Shown here in pieces: positions 22,534-31,392 of a stretch of DNA of 32,099 bases. Made by a program: the position numbers and the translations under genes. Location of the stretch: positions 1 to 32,099 of the forward strand of contig CAZFEU010000025.1 in the NCBI GenBank assembly GCA_964517875.1, written 5' to 3'. The stretch is from JAJPXC01 sp964517875 (GTDB lineage Bacteria; Bacteroidota; Bacteroidia; Bacteroidales; Muribaculaceae). Positions within the stretch are counted from its first letter, which is position 1, and every line of letters begins with the position of its first letter. A model generated the notes under the pieces. It saw only the letters and a program-made list of their open reading frames with translations. It did no database searches and had not been told where the DNA came from.

Positions 22534-23001
22534 TTAGTCGGTAATTTCATCGGCGCCGTATACGGCATCAAGACTGGCGTAGGTGTAGTCGAAGATTTCG
22601 CCGTGGCGGAAGAAGCGTTGCAGCTCAATCTGGGCGTTGTCGGGGGTGTCGGACGCATGCACGATGTTCTGCTGGCCGCTCATCGAGTAGTCGCCGCGGA
22701 TGGTGCCCGGGGCAGCCTTGCGGCCATTGGTCACGCCGGTCATGGCGCGCACCACCTCCACTGCGTCAACACCGGCGAGGCACATCACGATTACCGGGGT
22801 GGCCATCATCGATTTCACCAGCGAGGGGAAAAATGGCTTATCGACCAAATGGGCGTAGTGCTCGCGGAGTATCTGCTCATCGAGCTGCATCATCTTCATA
22901 CCGGCGATAATGAGGCCCTTTTCCTCGAAACGATTGATTATTCTGCCGCAGAGTCTACGGTCGACTCCCGACGGTTTGATTATGACTAAGGTTTGTTCCA
23001 T
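22534..23001 (-). CDS. ndk: Nucleoside diphosphate kinase
   Basis: Enzyme that transfers the gamma-phosphate between nucleoside tri- and diphosphates via a phospho-His, 155 residues. The catalytic His115 lies in NIVHASD, Lys9 in VIIKPSGVD contacts the phosphates, and GxIRGDY at 99-105 is present. The frame is open 42 bases upstream, but homologues begin at MEQTLVIIKP and the extension would run into the -7 box, so this start is preferred. The loop near 55-60 (KPFFPSLVKSM) is slightly longer than in proteobacterial Ndk, as is common in Bacteroidota. It is transcribed divergently from purD. Confidence 0.96.
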   Translation of the reverse strand: MEQTLVIIKPSGVDRRLCGRIINRFEEKGLIIAGMKMMQLDEQILREHYAHLVDKPFFPSLVKSMMATPVIVMCLAGVDAVEVVRAMTGVTNGRKAAPGTIRGDYSMSGQQNIVHASDTPDNAQIELQRFFRHGEIFDYTYASLDAVYGADEITD

Positions 23002-23040
23002 TGCTCGGTTTATTATTGTCAGTCGGTAAAACTTGACGTT

Positions 23041-23048
23041 CAAAGGTA
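23041..23048 (-). promoter_or_regulatory. -7 promoter element of ndk
   Basis: Read leftward this is TACCTTTG, an exact TAnnTTTG. The start codon at 23001 lies about 35 bases downstream of the predicted start. A clear -33 element was not found. The 290-base region between ndk and purD is AT-rich and holds this and the purD promoter; I see no other structure there. Confidence 0.45.
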
Positions 23049-23203
23049 ATCAATTTCAGCCGATTACCATAACTTTTAGCGCATGTTTTAGGTTATTTTA
23101 GTACTTAATGCATTTTTACATAATCACATAACATTGTGTATTATTGGCATTTATGTCGGTTTTCAATGTTCAACTTATTTATTTTTTTAACATTTCGTAA
23201 TCT

Positions 23204-23235
23204 TTTGCCCTTTTTAGTAAATAGTTGTACCTTTG
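23204..23235 (+). promoter_or_regulatory. Promoter of purD
   Basis: TTTG at 23204-23207 and TACCTTTG at 23228-23235, spaced by 20 bases, are a near-ideal Bacteroidota promoter. The leader to the ATG at 23292 is about 50 bases and shows no obvious riboswitch. Confidence 0.7.
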
Positions 23236-23291
23236 TAGCCGACTGGCGCTGAAATCAACGACCAGCCACACAATTATTTAACCATCTGACT

Positions 23292-24560
23292 ATGAAGATT
23301 TTGCTACTTGGCTCAGGCGGCCGCGAAAGTGCCCTGGCCTGGCGTATGTCACAAAGCTCTCTATGCGAGGAGCTGTTTATCGCCCCGGGCAATGGGGGCA
23401 CGCATGCCTATGGCACGAATGTGGACATCTCACCTCTCGATTTTGAGCAGATACGCGGTTTCGTAGAGTCACGAGGCATCGACATGATAGTGGTGGGCAA
23501 CGAAGATCCCCTGGTGGCCGGGATATACGACTATTTTGAGCATGACCCGGTGCTGGTGGTAGGTCCGTCGCGCATGGGAGCGCAGCTCGAGGGGAGCAAG
23601 GATTTCGCCAAGCGGTTTATGACCGATCACAACATACCCACAGCCCGCTACCGATCATTCACCGCCGACACAATCGATGATGGCTACCGATTTCTGGAGA
23701 CGCTTCGCCCTCCCTATGTGCTCAAGGCCGACGGCCTCGCAGCCGGCAAGGGGGTACTTATCGTCGACTCGCTCCAGCAGGCCAAGAAATCGCTTGACGA
23801 TATGCTGTCAGGCATGTTTGGCAAGTCATCGGCCACAGTGGTGATTGAGGAATTTCTCGACGGCATAGAGTGCTCAGTGTTTGTGCTCACCGACGGCAAC
23901 GGTGGATACCGCGTGCTCCCCGTGGCCAAAGACTATAAGCGCATAGGCGAGGGTGATACGGGGCTCAACACCGGCGGAATGGGAGCAGTGAGCCCGGTGC
24001 CATTTGCCGATGCTGCCTTCATGCAGAAGGTCAACGACCGCATCATACTACCCACCATCAAGGGGCTGGCCAAGGAGGGTATCACCTACCGCGGCTTCAT
24101 ATTCCTGGGTCTAATCAACGTAGGGGGAGAGCCGATGGTAATAGAATATAACGTGCGCATGGGCGACCCTGAGACCGAGGCCGTGATGCTCCGCATAGAC
24201 TCCGACCTGGTAGAGCTGCTCCGCGCCGCCGCCCAGGGGCACCTCGGCGACCTGGAGCTGCGCGAAGACCCGCGGGCCGCTGTCACCGTCATGGCCGTGT
24301 CGGGCGGGTATCCTGGTTCTTATCCCAAGGGTAAGGAAATCACTGGCAACCTTCACCCCGATGGGTCGATACTCTTTCACGCCGGCACCACCACCGACAA
24401 GCAGGGTCGTACCCTGACATCAGGTGGCCGCGTGATCGCAGTGAGCTCGCGTGGCGACTCAATCGCCGACGCTCTCGCCACAAGCTACCGCAACATGGAG
24501 GCTTTCGGGTTTGACGGTCGCTACTTCCGCCGCGACATAGGCCAGGATCTGTTAAAGTGA
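23292..24560 (+). CDS. purD: Phosphoribosylamine--glycine ligase (GAR synthetase)
   Basis: ATP-grasp enzyme of purine biosynthesis joining 5-phosphoribosylamine and glycine, 422 residues, the usual length. The N-terminal MKILLLGSGGRESALAWRM is diagnostic, as are GPSRMGAQLEGSKDFAKRFM (about 94-113), KADGLAAGKGV for ATP binding near 145, TGGMGAVSPVPF near 227, and YNVRMGDPETE near 285 for metal coordination. It has its own promoter, is divergent from ndk and is followed by a membrane-protein gene and pdxB on the same strand. No other purine gene is nearby. Confidence 0.97.
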   Translation: MKILLLGSGGRESALAWRMSQSSLCEELFIAPGNGGTHAYGTNVDISPLDFEQIRGFVESRGIDMIVVGNEDPLVAGIYDYFEHDPVLVVGPSRMGAQLEGSKDFAKRFMTDHNIPTARYRSFTADTIDDGYRFLETLRPPYVLKADGLAAGKGVLIVDSLQQAKKSLDDMLSGMFGKSSATVVIEEFLDGIECSVFVLTDGNGGYRVLPVAKDYKRIGEGDTGLNTGGMGAVSPVPFADAAFMQKVNDRIILPTIKGLAKEGITYRGFIFLGLINVGGEPMVIEYNVRMGDPETEAVMLRIDSDLVELLRAAAQGHLGDLELREDPRAAVTVMAVSGGYPGSYPKGKEITGNLHPDGSILFHAGTTTDKQGRTLTSGGRVIAVSSRGDSIADALATSYRNMEAFGFDGRYFRRDIGQDLLK

Positions 24561-24576
24561 CACTCACCCCCACTCC

Positions 24577-25563
24577 ATGAAGCCAGCAATGATTACCCAC
24601 TACATGCACACCCGAGGAGGGGTTGTGCTGCTGTGGCTTGTGGCCATTGCCTGCTCTTACCACGCCATGACCCACGAGGCAGTGATCCCGCTTCAGGGAC
24701 AAGGCGGACTGGCACTCCCATCGGCCAACACCTGGCTACCGGGGGGTAGCTGGGCATCGTGGGGAGCCTCAATGTGCGTGAATGCGCTTGTGGCCATTTT
24801 GGCCATCGTCATCAACCGCACATTCAATGTGCTCCGCTCTATGACGATGCTCTTCGCCGGTCTTTACCCGGTGATGATGATGAGCACACCATCACTGCTG
24901 GGGCAGCTCTACGGAGGCACAATACTTGCTCTTGCCGTGGTGATGACGCAGATGATACTCTACGCCATCTACGCATCGCCCGGTAGCACCCGCCAGGTAT
25001 TCCTGATATTCTTCATAATGTCGCTTACGGCGCTGGCGTGCCGCGCAGCACTGTTCTACCTGCCGGTACTGCTGTTAGGATGCGTGCAGATGCGCGTGCT
25101 CCAGTGGAGGTCATTCCTGGCTGCTCTTCTTGGAGTAATCACCCCGGTGTGGATATTACTGGGCTTCGGCATCATCTCAATCGATCATTTCACATGGCCA
25201 CACCTTGAGAACGCTCTGCCAACACTCACTTCCGACGACCTCCCACCACTGATAGTCACCGTGGGCTTCACCATGCTCATAGGGGTGCTGGCCACACTCG
25301 CCAACCTGGTGAAAATGATAAGCTACAAGGCGCAGATACGAGCGTTCAACGGCTTTATAACCATCATTCTTGTCGCCACCGCCGCGCTGATTTTCTTCTA
25401 CCTGGAGGATGCGCTGATATTAGTGCCGCTGCTCAATATGTTTGTGGCCATCCAGCTTGCCGGATTTTTCGGCAGGCACTCCGAGTCGCGCCACGGCTTC
25501 CTACCCATCTGGGGGCTGGTGCTCATCTACTTCCTGCTGTACCAATGGACCCTATACACGTAA
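24577..25563 (+). CDS. Polytopic membrane protein, hypothetical
   Basis: A 328-residue hydrophobic protein with about nine or ten predicted transmembrane segments and short loops. The first lies near residues 15-32 after MKPAMITHYMHTRGG. Two residue pairs stand out in otherwise apolar helices, HFTWPH near 206-211 and FYLEDALIL near 272-280, but no transport or catalytic motif is recognisable. Several Bacteroidales membrane-protein families of unknown function look like this, often beside purD. It starts 16 bases after purD and overlaps the start of pdxB by 19 bases, so it is probably co-transcribed with both. Confidence 0.8.
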   Translation: MKPAMITHYMHTRGGVVLLWLVAIACSYHAMTHEAVIPLQGQGGLALPSANTWLPGGSWASWGASMCVNALVAILAIVINRTFNVLRSMTMLFAGLYPVMMMSTPSLLGQLYGGTILALAVVMTQMILYAIYASPGSTRQVFLIFFIMSLTALACRAALFYLPVLLLGCVQMRVLQWRSFLAALLGVITPVWILLGFGIISIDHFTWPHLENALPTLTSDDLPPLIVTVGFTMLIGVLATLANLVKMISYKAQIRAFNGFITIILVATAALIFFYLEDALILVPLLNMFVAIQLAGFFGRHSESRHGFLPIWGLVLIYFLLYQWTLYT

Positions 25564-26552
25564 TAGTCGAAGACAAGATACCCTTCATCCATGGGGTGCT
25601 CGATCCCTACTGCCGCGTAAGCTACCTCCCCGCCAACGCAATTGACGCCGCGGCTATGAGCCATGCCGACGCACTGATAACGCGCACACGCACACGCTGC
25701 GACGCCAGGCTGCTCGAATCGTCGCGATGCCGCTTTATCGCCACCGCCACCATAGGGCTCGACCATATCGACCTGGAATACTGCCGAAGCCGGGGCATCA
25801 CAGCCGTCAACGCTCCGGGGTGCAACGCTCCCGCTGTGGCTCAATGGGTGCTCGCTTCGGCCCTGCGGCTGCGTAGCCATGAGCCGCAGTCGCTCACAAT
25901 GGGCATTGTAGGCGTAGGGCATGTGGGTGGCCAACTCGCATCATGGGCCCGCCAACTCGGCTACCGGCTCATGCTTTGCGACCCTCCCAGAGCTCGAAAG
26001 GAAGGGGCCGACCAATTCTCAACACTCGACGAAATAGCCCGCGAGGCCGATATCATCACCTTTCACACACCACTGACCCACAGCGGCCCGGACGCAACCT
26101 ATCATCTTGCCGGAGAACGTTTTTTCGAGTCGCTCGAGCGGCGACCGCTGGTGATGAACGCCGCACGCGGGGCTGTGATGGATACCCAAGCCGCCATCCG
26201 CGCCATCGAGCAGGGGCGGGTGAGTGCTACGGCCATCGACACCTGGGAGGGGGAGCCGTCAATCAACCCACGGCTGCTACATCTCGCCGACATCGCCACC
26301 CCCCACATCGCAGGCTACTCGCTCATGGGCAAAGTACGTGCCACTGCCATGTCGCTCAACGCCTTCACCGAATACTTCCGACTGCCGCGGCTCCTCCCCG
26401 CGGGCGAGCAAGTCAAGGCTCCCACTGCGGTCGTCACCCCCTCGATGATACTCTCAAGCTACAACCCTATGGCCGACACCGCAGCACTCAAAGCCACGCC
26501 CAGCACCTTCGAGCACCAGCGTGACTTCTACCACCTCCGCCCCGAGCCCTGA
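25545..26552 (+). CDS. pdxB: Erythronate-4-phosphate dehydrogenase
   Basis: D-2-hydroxyacid dehydrogenase that oxidises 4-phosphoerythronate in the DXP-dependent branch of pyridoxal 5'-phosphate synthesis, 335 residues. PdxB-type features include ATATIGLDHID and APGCNAPAVAQWV (about 66-103), the NAD-binding GVGHVGGQ near 125, CDPPRARKEG, HTPLTHSGPDATYHL near 172-186, NAARGAVMD, DTWEGEPSIN near 228-237, and TPHIAGYSLMGK containing the catalytic His. The C-terminal dimerisation region ends in DFYHLRPEP. It overlaps the upstream membrane-protein gene by 19 bases. Confidence 0.94.
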   Translation: MDPIHVIVEDKIPFIHGVLDPYCRVSYLPANAIDAAAMSHADALITRTRTRCDARLLESSRCRFIATATIGLDHIDLEYCRSRGITAVNAPGCNAPAVAQWVLASALRLRSHEPQSLTMGIVGVGHVGGQLASWARQLGYRLMLCDPPRARKEGADQFSTLDEIAREADIITFHTPLTHSGPDATYHLAGERFFESLERRPLVMNAARGAVMDTQAAIRAIEQGRVSATAIDTWEGEPSINPRLLHLADIATPHIAGYSLMGKVRATAMSLNAFTEYFRLPRLLPAGEQVKAPTAVVTPSMILSSYNPMADTAALKATPSTFEHQRDFYHLRPEP

Positions 26553-26600
26553 CCCCACGCAAACCAGCTCCGTATAGCGAGGCGCCCGGCCAAACGGTAG

Positions 26601-26620
26601 GGATGTACCACGGTACATCC
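26601..26620. repeat. Dispersed palindromic repeat, copy 1
   Basis: GGATGTACCACGGTACATCC has 9-base complementary arms around AC. With flanking GGTAG it aligns to the reverse-strand reading of copy 3 at 31472-31491. Confidence 0.7.
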
Positions 26621-26648
26621 GCATAACACAATAATTTATTGGCTTTTC

Positions 26649-26668
26649 GGATGCACCATGGTGCATCC
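26649..26668. repeat. Dispersed palindromic repeat, copy 2
   Basis: GGATGCACCATGGTGCATCC is a perfect 20-base palindrome. It is preceded by TTTTC, as is copy 3. Confidence 0.75.
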
Positions 26669-26860
26669 CCACACACTAACGCCCCACTATCCGGAGCAAT
26701 GTATAATACCTGCGGAGCGGCGGCGTATCGGGCTGCACATGGGGCGGAGCGAGTGTGGGTAATGGGTATCTTTTTCGACCTCTTCGCAAACTTTAACGGA
26801 GTTGACATTGTTTAGCATTTACAGCTCTACAATTGTCCAACATCACATAAGGCTTGAATA

Positions 26861-28039
26861 ATGAAAAAGATACTACTCACTCTCAGTGTCGTACTCATCT
26901 CAATGTCGGCTCATGCCGACCTGCGCGAGACACTCACCAATCTCATACGCCAAACCAAGACTGAACAGTCGGCTGATAAACATGACACCTTCAAGCTGAG
27001 TCAACATAAGCAAGACTCTATCGTCAACTCAATCAGCAGCCAATATGCAAAGGGTAAAATTTCGGCCGATAGCGTGATAAGCCTTGCGCTATATCACAAG
27101 GCGGGAAGCCCAGAAGTGGCCGAACGGTGTCTTAAGCCCATCGCATCGGCAGGCAACCGTCGAGCCATCACAGAGCTTGGATCACTCTACGCACTCACTC
27201 CTCAGTTTAAGAGCAAAGCTTCTGAGGGCATCAAACTGCTGCAATCGGCGGCCAACGCCGGCGATAACGATGCCTACGCTTATCTCGGGCTGTATTACTA
27301 CACTCACAATGATTTCAAGAAAGCGAAGTCTTGTTTCGATAAATGCCAGCCAATGAGCTTTGGGTTTGGCAACACGGCTTTAGGGGGCATGTATCTGCAA
27401 GGACGGGGTGTGAAAGAAGATATTCCACTGGCAAGAGAGTATTTTCACAAGGCTGCGCTCCAGGGATACCCGCGCGGGGCGAGCCTGTATGGGCACAACC
27501 TTCGCGTCAACGGCGGCGGACCCGCCAACCTGCCCGAATCATTCTTCTGGATATATATAGCCAGCGACCTGGGCGACGATCTGGCCCGCGCCTCACTGGG
27601 ACAGAAACTTAGCGGAGAAAACTTAGGTGAAGGTGAAGAGGCCGAGGATGCCGAGCTGGCCCTTTCGTTGATTGCCACCGCCAACACGCAGCACCTTACG
27701 AAAGATCCGATATATAAAGATGGCTTCCTGGCGGGACTTAAAGCCAAAGAGACTGCCGCCGAAAATGGCGACGACTGGGCTCGCTTCTACCTCGGAAGCA
27801 TGAACTTCAACGGCGATTTTCTCAATCAGAACTATACACAGGCTTTACGGTACTATCTACCGATAGCCTCCAACGGTAAACTACCGCGCACGCTGCTTGC
27901 ACTGGTCAACTCTCGACTGGCATATATGTACAAGAATGGCAAAGGCACCAAAGCCGATCAAGCCAAGGCCCACCACTATGCCACGGCTGCTGCAAGGTAT
28001 GGCAGCATCGGGGCTTACAAGATGGTAGAACACTTCTGA
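26861..28039 (+). CDS. Secreted Sel1-like repeat protein
   Basis: A 392-residue protein with a signal peptide (MKKILLTLSVVLISMSAHA, cleaved before DLRE) and a series of Sel1-type tetratricopeptide-like repeats from about residue 90 to the end. Good examples are ALGGMYLQGRGVKEDIPLAREYFHKAALQGYPRGA, ARFYLGSMNFNGDFLNQNYTQALRYYLPIASNG and LAYMYKNGKGTKADQAKAHHYATAAARYGS. Sel1 repeats form alpha-solenoids that bind other proteins. The location should be periplasm or surface. There is no enzymatic domain. It stands alone between a repeat-bearing intergenic region and a convergent terminator. Confidence 0.88.
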   Translation: MKKILLTLSVVLISMSAHADLRETLTNLIRQTKTEQSADKHDTFKLSQHKQDSIVNSISSQYAKGKISADSVISLALYHKAGSPEVAERCLKPIASAGNRRAITELGSLYALTPQFKSKASEGIKLLQSAANAGDNDAYAYLGLYYYTHNDFKKAKSCFDKCQPMSFGFGNTALGGMYLQGRGVKEDIPLAREYFHKAALQGYPRGASLYGHNLRVNGGGPANLPESFFWIYIASDLGDDLARASLGQKLSGENLGEGEEAEDAELALSLIATANTQHLTKDPIYKDGFLAGLKAKETAAENGDDWARFYLGSMNFNGDFLNQNYTQALRYYLPIASNGKLPRTLLALVNSRLAYMYKNGKGTKADQAKAHHYATAAARYGSIGAYKMVEHF

Positions 28040-28052
28040 TACATCACCGATC

Positions 28053-28097
28053 AAAAAAACAACGGGTCAGGTAGCCTTAAATGCGCTATCTGACCCG
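28053..28097 (-). terminator. Intrinsic terminator of the lipoprotein/DUF5723 operon
   Basis: Arms 28063-28075 (CGGGTCAGGTAGC) and 28085-28097 form a 13-base stem with one G-U pair and a 9-base loop. Read leftward, the stem is followed by a run of seven T (28059-28053), 30 bases after the barrel gene's stop codon. The convergent Sel1 gene may use the same hairpin, though without a T run on that side. Confidence 0.8.
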
Positions 28098-28126
28098 CTG
28101 ATTATGTATTGACTACTCCTTATTTA

Positions 28127-29500
28127 TCAGAAGGGGAAGTTAATACCGAAGTTGAGCGAAGCGTTGGAGCTCAGTGGCACAAACTGCTTGGCTACCTTGC
28201 CCATGGTGTGATCCATGCCCAGGAACAGGTTAAATCCCTTGGTATGGGCGTTGAGGAGCCAACCGAATGATGTGCCGTAGGTTGAGAAAGCTACGTTGAT
28301 GTCGGCCGAGAACGCCTTGACCGGGGCAACGTTGGCCGAGAAGCGGGCCTCCGACCATGTGTAGCGTCCGGCGAGACGTGTGGAGCTGAGAAATCCGAAA
28401 TGGAGCTTGCGGTACATCGGCAGCTCGTAGCGGCCACCGATGTTGAGGGTTGCGGCCATAGCGCGTGAGCGCGAGCCGGCAATGCCGTTGTCGCTGAGCT
28501 GGTACAGGTCATCGAGGTTCTCCTTGAAGCGATCCCACTCGTGGTCGAACGAGTTGGGAGCATCGTCATCGGCGTTAAACACATATGCGTCGGTGTTGAA
28601 TGTGCGATCGCCATTGGTCGATGCCACTTTGGTGTCGCTGAAGGTGATCCATCCCAGGTCGAGCAGAGCCAGAGAGAAGTCGAAGTCGCGCCAGCGGTAT
28701 GTGGCACCGAGGTCGAAGCTCATACCGAAACCGTTGGGCGACACGCTGCCGTCGCCATCCATGTTCACGCCGCTCACATATTCTTTGCCCTGGTCGTTAA
28801 TCTTGGTGTCGTATTGCAGCTTGCCGAGATTGGCGTAGATTTCAGCATTGGTTGTTGCCGTCCATGCGTTTTCGCCAAGGGTAAGGTGTGCCTTGTTGAA
28901 GTTGGCGTCGATATTGGCCATACCGATTAGAAACTTCACGCTTCCTCCTACACGCAGACCGGGCAGTGCTTTGATGTCGCGGGAGTGGTTGAAGGCTATT
29001 TCACCCCAACCGGTAGCGCGGGCGGCCATGTCGGAGATGTCGTAGGTAGTGTTGGTTATGCCCTCCTTGGCCAGCGAGAACAGTGCCTTGGGTATTATGG
29101 CGTTAACGCCGGCACATGCATTGAGCGACACGGTGTTGTAGCCGCCAAACGCTTTGAAGCCGGCCGACATGATATTGATCTTGACGTCGGCACCGATACG
29201 GTTCTTGTCTTTAAGGTTGCCCATCACCTCGGCTGCGCTGATGTTGGGGTTGGTGAACAGAGCGGTGCGGCCATTGACGTTGTATAGCACGCTCGACAGG
29301 TGCAGGTTGCCGCGCATGGCCACGTTGATATTACCCAGCGCCGGCATTGACACGAAACTGTTGTCGTTGCCAAAAGCGGGGTTCATCGTATAGCGGTAAG
29401 TATAATCATCGAGGAAGTAACCCGAGTTGGTGGTCTGTGCCGACAACTGGGCGGCGGCAAGAAAGCCACCGATAGCGATAGTAATTAATTTGCGCTTCAT
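28127..29500 (-). CDS. DUF5723-like outer-membrane beta-barrel protein
   Basis: A 457-residue protein with signal peptide MKRKLITIAIGGFLAAAQLSAQ and a body of alternating hydrophobic/polar strands ending NASLNFGINFPF, a terminal Phe typical of outer-membrane barrels. The opening (SGYFLDDYTYRYTMNPAFGNDNSFVSMPALGNINVAMRGNL) is characteristic of the Bacteroidota family annotated DUF5723, distantly like PorV/FadL-type barrels. It starts 15 bases after the end of the lipoprotein gene and is followed by a strong terminator, so the two make a two-gene operon. Function is unknown; the pair may form an outer-membrane complex. Confidence 0.82.
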   Translation of the reverse strand: MKRKLITIAIGGFLAAAQLSAQTTNSGYFLDDYTYRYTMNPAFGNDNSFVSMPALGNINVAMRGNLHLSSVLYNVNGRTALFTNPNISAAEVMGNLKDKNRIGADVKINIMSAGFKAFGGYNTVSLNACAGVNAIIPKALFSLAKEGITNTTYDISDMAARATGWGEIAFNHSRDIKALPGLRVGGSVKFLIGMANIDANFNKAHLTLGENAWTATTNAEIYANLGKLQYDTKINDQGKEYVSGVNMDGDGSVSPNGFGMSFDLGATYRWRDFDFSLALLDLGWITFSDTKVASTNGDRTFNTDAYVFNADDDAPNSFDHEWDRFKENLDDLYQLSDNGIAGSRSRAMAATLNIGGRYELPMYRKLHFGFLSSTRLAGRYTWSEARFSANVAPVKAFSADINVAFSTYGTSFGWLLNAHTKGFNLFLGMDHTMGKVAKQFVPLSSNASLNFGINFPF

Positions 29501-29515
29501 TTGTCTTTCTTGTTT

Positions 29516-31285
29516 TTAGAGTTCTTTTTCATAAAAGCCTGAGACTTTTACGCGGATGTTTTTAAGTACGATTGATTCGGAGGGAGCGAGGGGTTCGCGG
29601 CCTGCGCTGTTGAGCCTGGCCACGAATACCACACCGTCGAGGTGCTGCACGGTGCCTGTCATAGTGATGGTGACTGGCTCATCGGTGGAGTTGGCCGAAA
29701 TCTTCGATGACGAGATCGTGACGCCCGGTATGCGCTTACCTTCCACATCGATGGGATAAGCCGTGAGCTCACCATCAAATTGCAGCATATTGGTAACGTT
29801 GAGCGATACCGACAGGCTTGTGATGGTCAATGCGTCAACGTCCTCATCGTTCCATCCGTCCTCGGTGGTGGTGTATACTATGGTCGAACCGTCGTTCAGT
29901 GCCAAGGGCGCTATGAGCTCGTATTTGCCCTCAGCACCAGGGAGATCCACGCCCAGCTTGAAGTCATTTACCGTCTGGCGGGGCACGATGGGGTTTACAA
30001 CCTTGATATTGATTTGCGATGGCAATCCCGACTCCTGAACATTGGCAGGGGGAGCGAGCAGGTTGCTCAGCGACGGGAAACCGATGAAGGTGAGATTCTG
30101 GGCAAAATCAGCCGGAACGTTGAGCGAGCTGCCATCCTCAGGAGCGAGCACGAAGTTGTAGGGACCGTCGACACCCTTGTCGTAACCCACATTGATGTCG
30201 CTCAGAGGGGTGAAGTCGGTCACGCCCCAGTCCTCGCGCTGCGAGCTGAGCATCAGGCCAGCCGAGTACGACAGACGTTCGCCACCTACGGGATTGTTGA
30301 GCTGCAGGTATATCTGAGGGTTGGCGAGCTTGAGCACCGTGCCGTCACCCTTGAGGAATGTGGGTACATCGCTGAGGCTTACGGGGTCGATGTCAAAACC
30401 GTCGAATTTGTACTCGATTACACCCGAGAATGCCGTCACTTCGAGGTCGGTCAGAGAATAGTCGGCGGTGAAGCCCAGCTTGGCTGGCATAATGGCGTGA
30501 GTGCCGTTGATCACCTTCGACACGATGGTGAGCTTGCCCGACAGCACCTTGAAAGCGCCGGGGAAAACAAGTGTGTGGTCGGCCGAAACGGCAACGCCGT
30601 TGGCTGCAAGATTGATCTTGCTTGCAGTTACCCACACGTCGGTCGACGATCCGTTGATATTATGACGATCGATAGTCCACAGACCGGTTGCGGGATCATA
30701 TTCACCCACCGACGTTGTGGCGGTCATACCCTTGGGCAGCTCAATCACCATATCCTCGAAGTACTGGCGGTCGACAATGTCGTCGATGCCCACACTGGCA
30801 AGATGCACGCGGAACACCACGTCGCTCACCGACACCGAAGTGACATTGATGATCGACTCATCGATCTTACCGGCATCGTAAGTGAAATTGTTGCCCATCT
30901 CCGACAGATTGTAGACGTAAGTAGCCGCCGGCAACATCGAGCCCGCACCGGTAATTTCATCGAATACGCGGCTGCTCGACGACAGTGTTGGAGCCTTCGC
31001 CGTGATTTTTTTGATAAAAATGGGCTTGGAGTCAAATGTTCCAGTCTCGGTTAAGGCATAGAATTCGTTACCGTCGATGGTCACGGCCTTAATTCGGCTG
31101 TCCTCCTTGATGTCGAGGATGTCATTGAGCGTGATTGCGTCGATGTTGACCGGGATTGTGAGGTCTTTAACCTCGAAACGCGAAGTAGTGTCGATGTCTG
31201 ATAAATCGTATTTATCGTCGACACAACCGGTTAGCGCTACTCCTAACACAATGGTGGGGAGCAGGATTCTTGGATTTGGTCTCAT
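29516..31285 (-). CDS. Large outer-membrane/surface lipoprotein, function unknown
   Basis: A 589-residue lipoprotein with signal MRPNPRILLPTIVLGVALTGC (lipobox LTGC, Cys21) followed by VDDKYDLSDIDTT, acidic residues of the kind that direct Bacteroidota lipoproteins outward. The rest is beta-rich with repeated Asp/Ser/Thr/Gly strands, suggesting several Ig-like or beta-sandwich domains (about 40-200, 200-300, 330-450, 460-589). No catalytic motif is visible. It is the first gene of a two-gene operon with a DUF5723-like barrel and has a clear promoter upstream. A structural or adhesive role on the cell surface is possible but unproven. Confidence 0.82.
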   Translation of the reverse strand: MRPNPRILLPTIVLGVALTGCVDDKYDLSDIDTTSRFEVKDLTIPVNIDAITLNDILDIKEDSRIKAVTIDGNEFYALTETGTFDSKPIFIKKITAKAPTLSSSSRVFDEITGAGSMLPAATYVYNLSEMGNNFTYDAGKIDESIINVTSVSVSDVVFRVHLASVGIDDIVDRQYFEDMVIELPKGMTATTSVGEYDPATGLWTIDRHNINGSSTDVWVTASKINLAANGVAVSADHTLVFPGAFKVLSGKLTIVSKVINGTHAIMPAKLGFTADYSLTDLEVTAFSGVIEYKFDGFDIDPVSLSDVPTFLKGDGTVLKLANPQIYLQLNNPVGGERLSYSAGLMLSSQREDWGVTDFTPLSDINVGYDKGVDGPYNFVLAPEDGSSLNVPADFAQNLTFIGFPSLSNLLAPPANVQESGLPSQINIKVVNPIVPRQTVNDFKLGVDLPGAEGKYELIAPLALNDGSTIVYTTTEDGWNDEDVDALTITSLSVSLNVTNMLQFDGELTAYPIDVEGKRIPGVTISSSKISANSTDEPVTITMTGTVQHLDGVVFVARLNSAGREPLAPSESIVLKNIRVKVSGFYEKEL

Positions 31286-31361
31286 TAATTGGTTATTATA
31301 AAATTAGTATTTTCCGTTGCAGTGATGTCCATGCGATTGATGCGCCCATCAAATAGACCCA

Positions 31362-31392
31362 CAAAATTAATGCAATTTGCTGATTTAACAAA
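31362..31392 (-). promoter_or_regulatory. Promoter of the lipoprotein/DUF5723 operon
   Basis: Read leftward: TTTG (31392-31389), 19 bases, then TAATTTTG (31369-31362), an excellent match to the Bacteroidota consensus. The leader to the ATG at 31285 is about 70 bases. Confidence 0.75.

Larger units (their letters stand above)
26553..26860. other. 308-base intergenic region with palindromic repeats
   Basis: No gene is visible. It contains two members of a palindromic repeat family (26601-26620 and 26649-26668) and the motif CCCGGCCAAAC (26585-26595), which recurs beside the third palindrome near 31522. The 3' part includes TACAATTG at 26828-26835, one mismatch from a -7 box, with TTG at 26808 and 26802, and may be the promoter for the Sel1-repeat gene. 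Confidence 0.6.

Noticed and set aside
29780..31054. A 424-codon open frame on the plus strand.
   Set aside because: It is antisense to the 589-residue lipoprotein, which has a lipobox, a promoter and an operon partner; the plus-strand product shows no domain.
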